Positions 8,540 to 16,663 of a stretch of 64,000 bases of DNA are shown in pieces. The position numbers and the translations under genes were made by a program. Under the pieces are notes generated by a model. It was not told the origin of the DNA and ran no database searches. It saw only the letters and a list, made by a program, of their open reading frames with translations. The stretch is from positions 1-64,000 of the forward strand of contig CAVRBT010000008.1 in NCBI GenBank assembly GCA_963719275.1, written 5' to 3'. This DNA is from AC-32 sp963719275 (lineage in GTDB: Bacteria; Actinomycetota; Thermoleophilia; Gaiellales; Gaiellaceae). The first letter of the stretch is position 1, and each line of letters opens with the position of its first letter.

Positions 8540-9240
8540 CTGATGGACTGCATCGCCTGAGCGAGCGCATCGCTCGGTACGGCCTGCCGGTCCGCGCCGC
8601 GATCGAGTCGATGAACGGAGCGCGGTTCGTGCCCGATCGGCTCGAGCTGTCGGGTTGGCAGGTCGAGATCGCCGATGCGCAGAAAGTGAAGGGGCTGGCA
8701 CCGCTCGCGTGCAAGACCGATCGCATCGATGCCTGGGTGCTGGCCGAGCTGGCGCACCGAGACCTGGTGCCGGCGATCTGGCTGCCCGACCCGCGCGTGC
8801 GCGCCGAACGCGAGCGGGCGCGCTGGCGGCTCCATCTCGTCCGCCACCGCTCCAGTTTGAAGCACCGCGTGCACGCGGTGCTGCTCACGCACGGCAAGCC
8901 CTGTCCCGTCTCCGACCTGTTCGGCGTGCGCGGCCGCCAGCTGCTCGCCCGGCTCGACCTGCCGGAGCCGTGGCAGGGCACGATCGAGGCGAGCCTGCGC
9001 CTGATCGACGAGCTCGACCGGGAGATCGGCGAGTGCGAGCGCGAGCTGCGCCGGCTCGGCGCCGACCACCGCTACGTCCCGCTCCTCTGCACCGTGCCCG
9101 GGATCAGCTGGGTACTCGCCTACACGATCGCCGCCGAGCGCGGCGACATCGGTCGCTTCCAGAGTCCGCGCAAGCTCGTCGGCTACAGCGGCCTCTGCCC
9201 GCGCGTCTACCAATCCGGCGAGGGCGATCTGCGCGGATCG
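8540..9240 (+). mobile_element. IS110-family transposase, truncated at both ends
   Basis: The frame has GLPVRAAIESMNGARFVPD, then ACKTDRIDAWVLAELAHRD (DEDD domain), then the transposase_20 domain with PLLCTVPGISWVLAYTIAAE and KLVGYSGLCPRVYQSGEG. It lacks the first ~36 residues, starting exactly at a CTGATGG heptamer, and lacks the C-terminal Ser-containing end, stopping near LRGS. The missing N-terminus matches the inverted fragment at 6426-6532. It cannot encode an active transposase. Confidence 0.85.
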
Positions 9241-9310
9241 GCAAGCAGCTCAGCGCGGCGCGAAGGTCGCCCAGGTCGACCTCGCACGCCGACTCGCCGA
9301 AGCGATCTGT

Positions 9311-9350
9311 CATAGAGAGGGGTCGACGGTTCGAGTCCGTCAGAATGCTT
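9311..9350 (+). repeat. tRNA-Thr 3'-half repeat, copy C (degenerate att-like)
   Basis: The T arm GACGGTTCGAGTCCGTC is perfect, but the anticodon side reads CATAGAGAGGGG and the acceptor strand is AGAATGC. It lies only 15 bases from the stop of the integrase pseudogene, the usual place of an att site next to its int gene. Confidence 0.75.
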
Positions 9351-9365
9351 TCGGTTTCCTCCTGC

Positions 9366-10454
9366 TCAGGCGCTGTTTCCGTTGTCTTGATCGCCGACGA
9401 TGGGCAGCTGCGGCGTCCATCGGACGTCCAAGGCTTGGACGTCGGCGGCTTTGCTGTCCGCGTGGCCGTCGAGGAGCCGGATCGCGTGCTCGCGTCCGTC
9501 GCGTGCGAGGTGGCCGTAATGGCGGTCGATCATGGTCAGGCTGGCTCCCATGTAGCGCGAGAGGTCGAAGGTTTGAGATGCCGGCGCGGAGCGCGAAGGT
9601 TGCGAACGTGTGGCGGAGATCGTAGACGCGGCGCGGCGGCACGATGCCCGCCGCGATTTGGGCGGGTTTCCAGTAGCGGTTGCGGAAGTCGTGGAGGTCG
9701 AAGTGTCGGCTCCGAGCTGATCGAGCGCTGCGAGGGCGATGGCCTGCAACGGCACCGCGCGGATGCTCCCCTCGGTCTTCGTGCTCTTGAGCTGGCCGTT
9801 TCTGAGTGCGCGACGGACGTAGACGACTCTTGCTTGGCGGTCGATGTCGCGCTGCTCGAGCGCCATCCACTCGCCGGGCCACAATCCGGTCGCGGCCGCG
9901 AAGAGTACCGGCGGCCCGTAGCGCGGCCCGAGCCGCGCGGCGAGCTCGTCGAGTTGAGCCCATGACTCGAAGGGTCGCTTCTCGGTGCGCCGACGCTGCG
10001 CGTTGTCGACTCCCTGCTTGGCGGGGTTGGAGTCGATCATTCCCCAGACGACTGCGCGTGCCAGCACCTGCCGCAGCGCCTGGGTTGCCTCGAAACGATG
10101 GCCGGGTGAGATCGTCATCCGCCAGGCCGCGATCTCTTGCGAGCGAAGCTCAGGAAGGCGGCGGCCGCCGAAGCTACGGAGCGCCTTGGCGAGCAGCCAG
10201 CAGAGCTTCTCGATCGTCTCCGGTTCCGCGTCGTATTGGGCGAGGTACTCCTCGACGAGCTCCTTCAGCGTCAGCGTGCTGCCGACGCCTTTCTGTCGAC
10301 GGAGATGTTCGAGCGCCCGTTCGAGTGCTTCCCCCGCGTCACGCTCGGAGGAGAAGCCTCCCCGCTGTAACCGTCTCGAACCCGGACCGTCGCTCCGGTA
10401 CCGGTACGCCCATACCGGTCTGCCGTCGACTGCGCGCTTCTTGACTCGAAGACT
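9366..10454 (-). pseudogene. Tyrosine recombinase/integrase, decayed
   Basis: The arm-binding region (RAVDGRPVWAYRYRSDG), SAM-like core-binding domain and catalytic domain are recognisable. The box I arginine is lost: the frame reads TGLWPGEWMALEQRD where integrases have TGLRPGE. The catalytic domain is then broken twice: YDLRHTFATFALRAGIS with its R-H pair lies in another frame, then MGASLTMIDRHYGHLA with the Tyr nucleophile returns to the first. There is no start codon of its own; it is read in frame from the nucleotidyltransferase domain upstream. It ends 15 bases from the tRNA-Thr repeat at 9311, which suggests it once served this att site. Confidence 0.85.
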
Positions 10455-11021
10455 AGGGTGTCGACTGTCGTATCTCTCGAGTGCCGCTCTTAGCCACAGC
10501 CTCGCGTCGCGAGAGAGGCGTGGCAGGACGGCAGCGAAGTCGGTGTCGTTCTTCGGGGATCGCGCGCTCGACTTGTAGAGCAGAACAATCTCGGGACGAA
10601 GGAAGGGCACGCCATTCCTCTCGTCGCCGATTTCCTCGAGCGGCCGGCCGATTGCTGCATTCCGGTGGAAGATCCATTCACCATCACGCTCCTCGTTGAG
10701 CAGGAACTCGCAGGTCCACCGGGCACTCGGCTCGGCAGAACGGCGTGCCCAGATGCCGTGGATCCGCAGGTCTAGCCGGCGTCCGTCCCAGGGCTCGAGC
10801 TCGTGAGTGGGCGTGGCGTAGTGAAGGTCCCAGGCCCGAAAGTGGTGATAGAGCGCGAGCTGGTCGTGCCGGAGGAGGGCGACGTCGAGATCATCGTGAC
10901 GGCGAGTCTCGCGATCGAGGAAGAGGTCCAGCGCCCACCCTCGAAGATCCACCAGGGGCATCGCCTCGAGGTGGATGGGCTCCCACGCCCACAGGTAGGC
11001 GTAATCACGAGCGTCGCGCAT
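10455..11021 (-). CDS. Aminoglycoside-type nucleotidyltransferase domain, fused in frame to integrase
   Basis: About 189 residues from ATG 11021 match the ANT(2'')/LinB-like nucleotidyltransferase family: GWALDLFLDRETRRHDDLDV carries the D-x-D metal-binding motif (HDDLDV) near residues 43-47. PFLRPEIVLLYKS and the end ALERYDSRHPSL match the rest. The usual GGW is RGW here. Normal family members end at this point, but the frame continues without a stop into the integrase (RVKKRAVDG). The domain itself looks complete, so it could be functional with a long non-native tail. Whether it modifies aminoglycosides is not known. Confidence 0.7.
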
Positions 11022-11090
11022 TCCTCCGCATCGTCCCAGGCTGAGTTACCCACGAGATCTACTGATCGGTTGAACCGTTGCGGTTCTCGT

Positions 11091-11372
11091 CGAGTGAAGG
11101 ACCTCTCGGCTGCGTTGCTGGCCGGTAGGCTCGGAGCCGGGTTCCTGCTCCTTCTGACCGACGTCGACGCCGTCGAGCGCGACTCGGGCACGAGGCGGGC
11201 CGCCAGGATCGACGAGGCAACACCGGGAGAGTTGAGAAGGATGGGTTTCGAGTCGGGCTCGATGGAACCGGATCTCGAGGCCGCCTGCCGCTTCGTCGAG
11301 AGGAGCGGCGGGATCGCGGCGATCGGCGCGCTGGGCGACGGTCCCGCCGCTCCTACGCGGGGAGGCCGGTGA
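11091..11372 (+). pseudogene. arcC: Carbamate kinase, C-terminal fragment
   Basis: The frame VKDLSAALLAGRLGAGFLL then LLTDVDAVERDSG and FESGSMEPDLEAACRFVE is the C-terminal third of carbamate kinase (ATP + carbamate to carbamoyl phosphate), including the LTDVDxV ATP-site strand and the GSM-P-K/D-EAA helix. The conserved lysine of GPKVEAA is replaced by Asp. The first two thirds are missing. It lies just upstream of the P-type ATPase. Confidence 0.7.
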
Positions 11373-11404
11373 CTCGGGTCGTCTCCCGCGCCGAGACTTA
11401 GACG

Positions 11405-14074
11405 ATGAAGGTTCAAGCGGCACCTGACGCGACAGCCGCGGCCGGCGCCGTGCCGGCCGCTTCGACGGCTGAGCCTCAAGAGCTTGAGCTCACCGCCACC
11501 GCGACGCTGCCGGTGGCGGATGTGCTGAGCAGGCTCGGCTCGTCCGATGTGGGTCTTTCGAGCGCCGAGGCAAGCAGGCGCCTGGGGATCTACGGGCCGA
11601 ACGTCCTGGCCGCGCACGGGGTCAGTGCCTGGTCGGTGCTCGCCCGTCAGTTGCGCAGCTACCTGCTGCTGTTGCTGTTCGTCGCGGCGGTCGTTTCGGC
11701 GGTGGTCGGCGACCGGACGGAGGCGTTGATCATCGGCGCGATCATGGCGATGAGCATCGGTCTGAGCTTCTTCAACGAGTACCGCTCGGAGAAGGCGGTC
11801 GAGGAGCTGCATTCCGAGATCAAGCACTTTGCCGCGGTCGACCGCGACGGCACCCCGGCCGAGATCGCAGTGACACAACTCGTCCTGGGTGACGTCGTGC
11901 ATTTACGGGTCGGCGATGTGATTCCCGCCGATCTGCGACTGCTCGAGGTGCACGAGCTCGAGTGCGACGAGTCGGTGCTGACCGGTGAGTCGCAAGCGAC
12001 CGAGAAGACGGCCGAGGCCCGGCCACCGGGGGACTCGCCGCTGGACCTGCCCTCCTGCGTCTTCCTGGGCACGCTCGTCAGCGGCGGAGGCGGCCGCGGC
12101 GTGGTCGTTCGCACGGGCTCGCGCACCGCGTTCGGCGCGATCGCGGTACGCCTGAGCGAGCGGCAGGGGGTGACCGCGTTCCAGCAGGGGCTGCAGGACT
12201 TCTCCCGCCTGCTCGCGACCGTGACCGCGGTGCTGGCCGGCTCGATCTTCGTGATCAACGCCGCCCTCGGACGCTCGATCCTCCAGTCGGCCCTCTTCGC
12301 GCTCGCGATCGCGGTGGGCCTGACGCCGCAGCTGCTGCCGGCCATCGTCACCGTCAGCCTCTCGACGGGCGCCCGCCGCCTCGCCAAGAAGCGCGTGATC
12401 GTCAAACGCCTGGTCGCGATCGAGGACCTCGGCAACGTCCAGGTCCTGTTCACGGACAAGACCGGCACCCTCACCCAGGGCCAGATCTCGTTCACGCAGG
12501 CGCTCGACGGTGCGGGCAAGCCGGACGAGCACGTCCACGCCCTCGGGCTGACCTGCGCCGACAAGACCGGCAACGAGCTCGACCGGGCTCTCTGGGCCGC
12601 GCCGCAGGATGCCAACGGCGACACCCTCTCGACGCCGCTCGACCGCCTGCCCTTCGACCACGAGCGACAGCTGGCCTCGGTCCTCGCCGACACCCAACAT
12701 CAGGGCCGGCTGCTGATCTCCAAGGGAGCGCCGGAAGCCGTCCTTGCCCGTTGCACGACCGTCCCCGCCCAGGCGCAGGCGACCCTCGACGAACTCTTCG
12801 CCTCGGGCGCGCGAGTCGTCGCGGTCGCGAGCCGCACGCTCGCGGCCGACCACCTCAGCAAAGACGACGAGCGCGACCTCTCGCTCGAGGGGTTCCTCTG
12901 CTTCACCGACCCGGTCAAGCCCGACGTCAAGGACTCGCTCGCCCGGCTCGCCCGCCTCGGGATCACCGTCAAGATCGTCACCGGCGACAACGGCCAGGTC
13001 GCGGCGCACCTCTGCCGCGAGGTCGGCCTCGACCACGGAACGGTCGTCACTGGACAGCAGCTCGAAAAGCTCGACGACGCCGCCCTTGTCGCGCTGCTGC
13101 CGACGACGACCATCTTCGCCCGCGTCACCCCGGAGCAGAAGTCGCGCATCATCCTCGCCCAGCGCAGCCTCGGCTCGGACGTCGCCTTCCTCGGCGACGG
13201 CGTCAACGACGCGATCGCGCTCCACCGCGCCGACGTCGGAATCTCGGTCGACTCGGCGGCCGACGTCGCCAAGGACGCCGCGGCCGTCGTCCTGCTCGAC
13301 AAGGACCTCGGCATCCTTGCCGACGGTGTGGTCGAGGGCCGGCGCATCTTCGCCAACACGATCAAGTACGTCCTCATGGGAACGAGCTCGAACTTCGGGA
13401 ACATGTTCAGCGCGGCCGGCGCGTCGCTCTTCCTGAACTTCCTGCCGATGCTGCCGACGCAGATCCTGCTCAACAACCTCCTCTACGACGTCAGCGAGAT
13501 GACGATCCCGACCGACAACGTCGACGAGGAGCTGCTCGCGCGGCCCGCCAAGTGGGACATCCGCATGATCCGCCGCTTCATGAGCTTCTTCGGCCCGATC
13601 TCGAGCGTCTACGACTTCCTCACGTTCGGCGTGATGCTGCGCGTCTTCGACGCGGGCCCGGTCCTCTTCCGCTCCGGCTGGTTCGTCGAGTCCCTCGTAA
13701 CCCAGACACTCGTGATCTTCGTGATCCGCACCCGCCGGGTTCCCTTCTACAAGAGCCGCGCCAGCCGCCCACTGCTCACCACCACCCTCGCCTGCGCCGC
13801 CTTCGGCGTCGCCCTCCCCTACCTGCCACCACTCGCCCATCTGTTCGGCTTCAAACCGCTCCCGCTCACCTTCCTCGCGATTCTGGTCCTGATGATCGCC
13901 ACCTACCTCGCGCTCGCCCAGATCGGCGTCGCGCTCTTCTTCAAGCCCCAAGGCGGCCGCCCGCTCGCCCGCGCCATCAGCGCCGCCGAACGACGCATCA
14001 CCCGCAGAGCATCACGCTGGGGCAGCTGGCGGCACGCGCACCACACCACCGAAGCCGCCTCCACCGACCGATAA
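11405..14074 (+). CDS. mgtA: Magnesium-translocating type P-type ATPase (MgtA/MgtB-like)
   Basis: An 889-residue P-type ATPase. Visible in order are the TGES actuator motif (about residue 197), the TM4 stretch VGLTPQLLPAIVTVSLSTGA, the phosphorylation site DKTGTLTQG (Asp near 351), the hinge GDGVNDAIALHRADVGIS, and the C-terminal membrane segment with LLYDVSEMTIPTDNVDEELL. The TP(E/Q)xLPxIVT and LLYD(I/V)S patterns are those of MgtA-like Mg2+ importers rather than Ca2+ or heavy-metal pumps. The start at 11405 follows a weak ribosome-binding region. No MgtC or Mg sensor is nearby. It is intact and may be cargo of the tRNA-Thr element between copies C and D. Confidence 0.85.
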   Translation: MKVQAAPDATAAAGAVPAASTAEPQELELTATATLPVADVLSRLGSSDVGLSSAEASRRLGIYGPNVLAAHGVSAWSVLARQLRSYLLLLLFVAAVVSAVVGDRTEALIIGAIMAMSIGLSFFNEYRSEKAVEELHSEIKHFAAVDRDGTPAEIAVTQLVLGDVVHLRVGDVIPADLRLLEVHELECDESVLTGESQATEKTAEARPPGDSPLDLPSCVFLGTLVSGGGGRGVVVRTGSRTAFGAIAVRLSERQGVTAFQQGLQDFSRLLATVTAVLAGSIFVINAALGRSILQSALFALAIAVGLTPQLLPAIVTVSLSTGARRLAKKRVIVKRLVAIEDLGNVQVLFTDKTGTLTQGQISFTQALDGAGKPDEHVHALGLTCADKTGNELDRALWAAPQDANGDTLSTPLDRLPFDHERQLASVLADTQHQGRLLISKGAPEAVLARCTTVPAQAQATLDELFASGARVVAVASRTLAADHLSKDDERDLSLEGFLCFTDPVKPDVKDSLARLARLGITVKIVTGDNGQVAAHLCREVGLDHGTVVTGQQLEKLDDAALVALLPTTTIFARVTPEQKSRIILAQRSLGSDVAFLGDGVNDAIALHRADVGISVDSAADVAKDAAAVVLLDKDLGILADGVVEGRRIFANTIKYVLMGTSSNFGNMFSAAGASLFLNFLPMLPTQILLNNLLYDVSEMTIPTDNVDEELLARPAKWDIRMIRRFMSFFGPISSVYDFLTFGVMLRVFDAGPVLFRSGWFVESLVTQTLVIFVIRTRRVPFYKSRASRPLLTTTLACAAFGVALPYLPPLAHLFGFKPLPLTFLAILVLMIATYLALAQIGVALFFKPQGGRPLARAISAAERRITRRASRWGSWRHAHHTTEAASTDR

Positions 14075-14258
14075 CGGAAGCTCTGTCCCGGTACCAACCG
14101 CATAAAGACCAGCGCGGGCCTCGCGAACACGATCGTGTAGCCGAAGATGCCAAAGCGCACGCCAGCCGAGGGCATTCGCGAAATCCCTGCAAGCGCGAGC
14201 ATGAAGTCAGCGACCTTCGCGCTCACGACCGCCGCGATCGGCGTAGAGTGAATCAGGC

Positions 14259-14660
14259 GTGGACGGGACGTTTGCCTCTCCGCCTGGTAATGGCTCATCT
14301 TCATCAGGGAGCGACGACCAAGGTGCGGGTGACCCCGTTTCGTGGCTTCAGATCAAGCAGGGCTGGAACATCATGACCTCCGATGGCGTCTTCGTCGGCA
14401 CGGTCGCCCAGACGGAAGGCGATAAGAACGACGACATCTTTGACGGCCTCGCAGTCGAGTCTGGGAAACCCGCACAGATTCGCTACGTCCCCGCCGAGAT
14501 AGTCGGACAGATCTTTCCGGGACGAGTAACCCTCACGATCGGATCCGCCGACGTCGGCACGTTGGAGCCGTTCCAGGCCCCTCCACCCGAGACCAAGTGG
14601 GTCGCCGGAAAGGCACCCCTCTCGACTCGGCTGTCGAACTGGCTACGCGGCAAGCGCTAG
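14259..14660 (+). CDS. DUF2171/PRC-barrel-like small protein
   Basis: A 133-residue protein from GTG 14259. The middle reads GWNIMTSDGVFVGTVAQTEG, DIFDGLAVESG and IRYVPAEIVGQIFPGRVTL, the pattern of DUF2171/PRC-barrel-like proteins (short beta-barrel with a DG-x-x-(V/I)G turn). The N-terminal 30 residues are Gly/Ser-rich and probably disordered. The role of the family is unknown. It has no operon partner and lies about 185 bases after the ATPase. Confidence 0.65.
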   Translation: MDGTFASPPGNGSSSSGSDDQGAGDPVSWLQIKQGWNIMTSDGVFVGTVAQTEGDKNDDIFDGLAVESGKPAQIRYVPAEIVGQIFPGRVTLTIGSADVGTLEPFQAPPPETKWVAGKAPLSTRLSNWLRGKR

Positions 14661-14771
14661 CACTCTGCAGGCTCCGTCGCATCCACCGTGAAGGGTTTCA
14701 AAATTACCGTTCGCCTAGAAAATCGCGCATTTGCGGGCGTGGATCAGAATTTTTAGAACTCTTCAAGCGGG

Positions 14772-15020
14772 CTAGCCGACAAGCAGCTTGAACCCGTGGT
14801 CCCAGGCGCCGCGTGCGCCGCCGATCTTGACCCAGGCGATACAGATCGCCTCGAGCTCGCGCGCGCCCTCGATACCGCCGATGTCGACCACGTCGGACCA
14901 GCCGAAGTCCGCCAGGGCGTCGCCGACGGTGCGCTCGGCCTCCTCGTCGTCTCCGGCGATCAGCATCGCCGGCTGGCCCTCGCCGAAGCGCGGGTCGACC
15001 AAGTACTGGTTGCCGATTCG
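14772..15020 (-). pseudogene. NADPH-dependent F420 reductase, C-terminal fragment
   Basis: About 80 codons match the C-terminal end of F420:NADP oxidoreductase-like Rossmann proteins: DPRFGEGQPAMLIAGDDEEA, then ALADFGWSDVVDIGGIEGAR and WDHGFKLLVG. The N-terminal NADP-binding domain is missing and upstream codons do not continue the family. It reads leftwards and ends in the accessory block. Confidence 0.6.
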
Positions 15021-15066
15021 GGGCAACCCGAGCGGGCCAACAAACGGACGCTGCTGCGGTGCGTCG

Positions 15067-15426
15067 CTACCGCCCGCGCCGCGGGTCATCCTCGAGACGC
15101 AGCGCGATCAGTTTCTTCACGAGCGTCTTCGGCAGCGGCCGGTCGATCGGAAAGTGCAAGGCGCCCTTCGTCATCGTGTAGCCCTCGAGCTCATCGGCAA
15201 GCCGCCGCAGGACCGAGCCGCTGAACGGCAGGTAGCTCAGGTGATTCTTGAAGGCGGCGAAGCCCGCAACCGTCTTCCCGCGCACACGGAACGCAGGGAC
15301 GCGGTACGAGATCACCTGCTCCGCGTCTGGAACGATCTCGAGAATCGTGCGCCGCAGCGCCTCAAGCGTGCTGCGCTTTGGCTCCTCGACTGTGCGCAGG
15401 TACTTGTCGACCTCCTCGGAGGACAC
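15067..15426 (-). CDS. DUF1801 domain protein
   Basis: A 119-residue protein from GTG 15426. VDKYLRTVEEPKRSTLEALR, EVISYRVPAFR-like residues (VISYRVPAFRVRGKTVAGFA) and KGALHFPIDRPLP match DUF1801/YdhG proteins, which resemble frataxin-fold small cytosolic proteins. The GTG was chosen because family homology begins there, although the frame is open upstream. Another DUF1801 protein lies at 51452-51937. The function is not established. Confidence 0.8.
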   Translation of the reverse strand: MSSEEVDKYLRTVEEPKRSTLEALRRTILEIVPDAEQVISYRVPAFRVRGKTVAGFAAFKNHLSYLPFSGSVLRRLADELEGYTMTKGALHFPIDRPLPKTLVKKLIALRLEDDPRRGR

Positions 15427-15760
15427 GGCTGCCAGTCTAAGGCGGATGCCGCAAAGCCAAATCGTGTGGCTCGCACCCTCGTTGTCAGTAAGGACCAAAC
15501 GATGGACCCACCAAGACCGCGAGATCAGCGGTTGGTCAGCTCGTCGGAATCGACTGCCCGAAGCTATAGATGGTAGGCGATTGACGTTTTCGGGCTCGTC
15601 TTTGGCTCGATCATGGCCACGAAGCGGTCCGCGCTGGCGGGCGGGCCAGGCGAGCGCGGCGCCGAGATTGCCAGAGGTCGACCCGCCAAGAATGGAGCCG
15701 CGTGTGAGGTGGCCGCGCTCGAGCCCGATCGTCGCCACACTCGCGGGAGAGGAGGTGAGC

Positions 15761-16087
15761 ATGGACGCTGATCAGCGTCGAGAAGCAGAACGTCGTGTCA
15801 CTGGACGCTCGGTCGAGCCATGGGAGGTCTGGGCGCTACTCGAGCGTCGGGACGTCCGGCTGCTCGACCTTCGCACGGAACTCGAGCGGCGACGATACGG
15901 AGCGCCGCCCGGGGCGGTGCCAGTCTCGCTGGCTCGCCACGTCCTCAGCCCGGAGAGCGAGGGGACGATCTACCTCTGCCAGCACGCTGTTCGGTCGAAG
16001 GCGACCCTGCGCAACGGGGCCGCCGAGGTTGCTGGCGGGTTCGTCGCCTGGCGGCGCACGGGGCTGCCAATCGAAAAGGTGGGGTGA
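15761..16087 (+). CDS. Rhodanese-like domain protein
   Basis: A 108-residue single rhodanese domain. VWALLERRDVRLLDLRTELE gives the conserved D-x-R of the fold. The active loop IYLCQHAVRSKAT contains the catalytic Cys with the expected Arg five residues on, and the end WRRTGLPIEK is typical. It would transfer sulfane sulfur through a Cys persulfide. The ATG at 15761 follows GGAGG at 15751-15755. It is the last gene before the arm-type repeats and tRNA-Thr copy D, so it is probably element cargo. Confidence 0.85.
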   Translation: MDADQRREAERRVTGRSVEPWEVWALLERRDVRLLDLRTELERRRYGAPPGAVPVSLARHVLSPESEGTIYLCQHAVRSKATLRNGAAEVAGGFVAWRRTGLPIEKVG

Positions 16088-16148
16088 GCCGACAAGGGCT
16101 CCGTAGCCAGAGCCGGCAACAAAGGATGGAGCCTTTATGGAGCCCCGT

Positions 16149-16240
16149 GGTTGCAACCGGTGGCAACCGATCGCAAATCGCACCGGCCGGAACAAGGCTC
16201 AAACAAGCCAAAACCGTTGCCGTCGGTTGCGAGCGGTTGC
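16149..16240. repeat. Cluster of GGTTGC/GCAACC repeats beside copy D
   Basis: Six hexamers lie in 92 bases: GGTTGC at 16149, GCAACC at 16153 and 16163, CGTTGC at 16215, GGTTGC at 16225 and 16235. The last three are exactly 10 bases apart, one helical turn. Clusters of this kind beside an att core are where integrases or excisionases bind arm sites; that role is inferred. Confidence 0.5.
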
Positions 16241-16251
16241 CGGAAGGAGCG

Positions 16252-16297
16252 CATGGTAAGGAGGGGGTCGACGGTTCGAGTCCGTCAGAGGGCTTCA
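16252..16297 (+). repeat. tRNA-Thr(GGT) 3'-half repeat, copy D (chromosomal end)
   Basis: The copy has CATGGTAAGG, then GACGGTTCGAGTCCGTC and AGAGGGCTTCA. It is identical to copy B over the shared core. It is the only copy followed directly by a strong terminator-like hairpin, which suggests it is the original 3' end of the chromosomal tRNA-Thr gene displaced by integration. Confidence 0.82.
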
Positions 16298-16325
16298 TAA
16301 AAGGCCAGCAAAATGGCCTTTTATG
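16296..16325. terminator. Hairpin directly after tRNA-Thr copy D
   Basis: CATAAAAGGCCA and TGGCCTTTTATG form a perfect 12-bp stem with a GCAAAA loop. It is symmetric, so it could act in both directions; no U-tract beyond the TTTT within the arm. Confidence 0.7.
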
Positions 16326-16663
16326 GTGCCTCGGTGCCGTACGTACGTCGCTCGAGCATCGCTCAACCTGTCCCCAAGATCTGTCCCCAACATTGTGAGG
16401 AGCCCTGCAGTCTTGGCTTGAGCACATGCGTCTGACTTCATCGAGCACCTCCGTGAAAGGGAGGTGCTCCGCCATGCCCAGCGACATTTTCGCACCCTCA
16501 TCGAATCGCATCACTTGAGACAAGAACCCGCGGTTTCGCGGGTTGTTTGTCCATCGACGCACGTTTCTCTTCTCCGCCACGCACCTACCGATCCGTAGCA
16601 ACGAGCGCCCGACCCGCGCAGCCCCGGGGCGAGGCGCCAAGGGCTGCGCGGACTGACATGTCG
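16326..16663. other. Gap with GGGGACAG element, hairpin and second terminator
   Basis: There is no gene. CTGTCCCCAAGATCTGTCCC at 16368-16387 is the GGGGACAG element in reverse orientation, present twice in tandem. GAGCACCTCC and GGAGGTGCTC (16443-16469) form a perfect 10-bp stem with a 7-base loop. Then comes a terminator at 16525. Confidence 0.6.
16525..16544. terminator. AACCCGCG hairpin
   Basis: AACCCGCG, loop GTTT, CGCGGGTT forms a perfect 8-bp stem followed by GTTTGT. It fits a rho-independent terminator for plus-strand transcription past the tRNA-Thr remnant. Confidence 0.7.

Noticed and set aside
6838..9315. One 825-codon plus-strand frame
   Set aside because: Its first two thirds are an out-of-frame shadow of the MFS gene; only the IS110 part is real.
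11903..13951. Long minus-strand open frame of 682 codons
   Set aside because: It is the antisense of the P-type ATPase; its composition (Glu/Arg/Asp-rich) matches a shadow in GC-rich DNA.
13903..14304. Possible minus-strand membrane protein (FGIFGYTIVFARPALVFMRL)
   Set aside because: It is short, overlaps the ATPase 3' end and shows no family match; the hydrophobic stretch alone is not enough.
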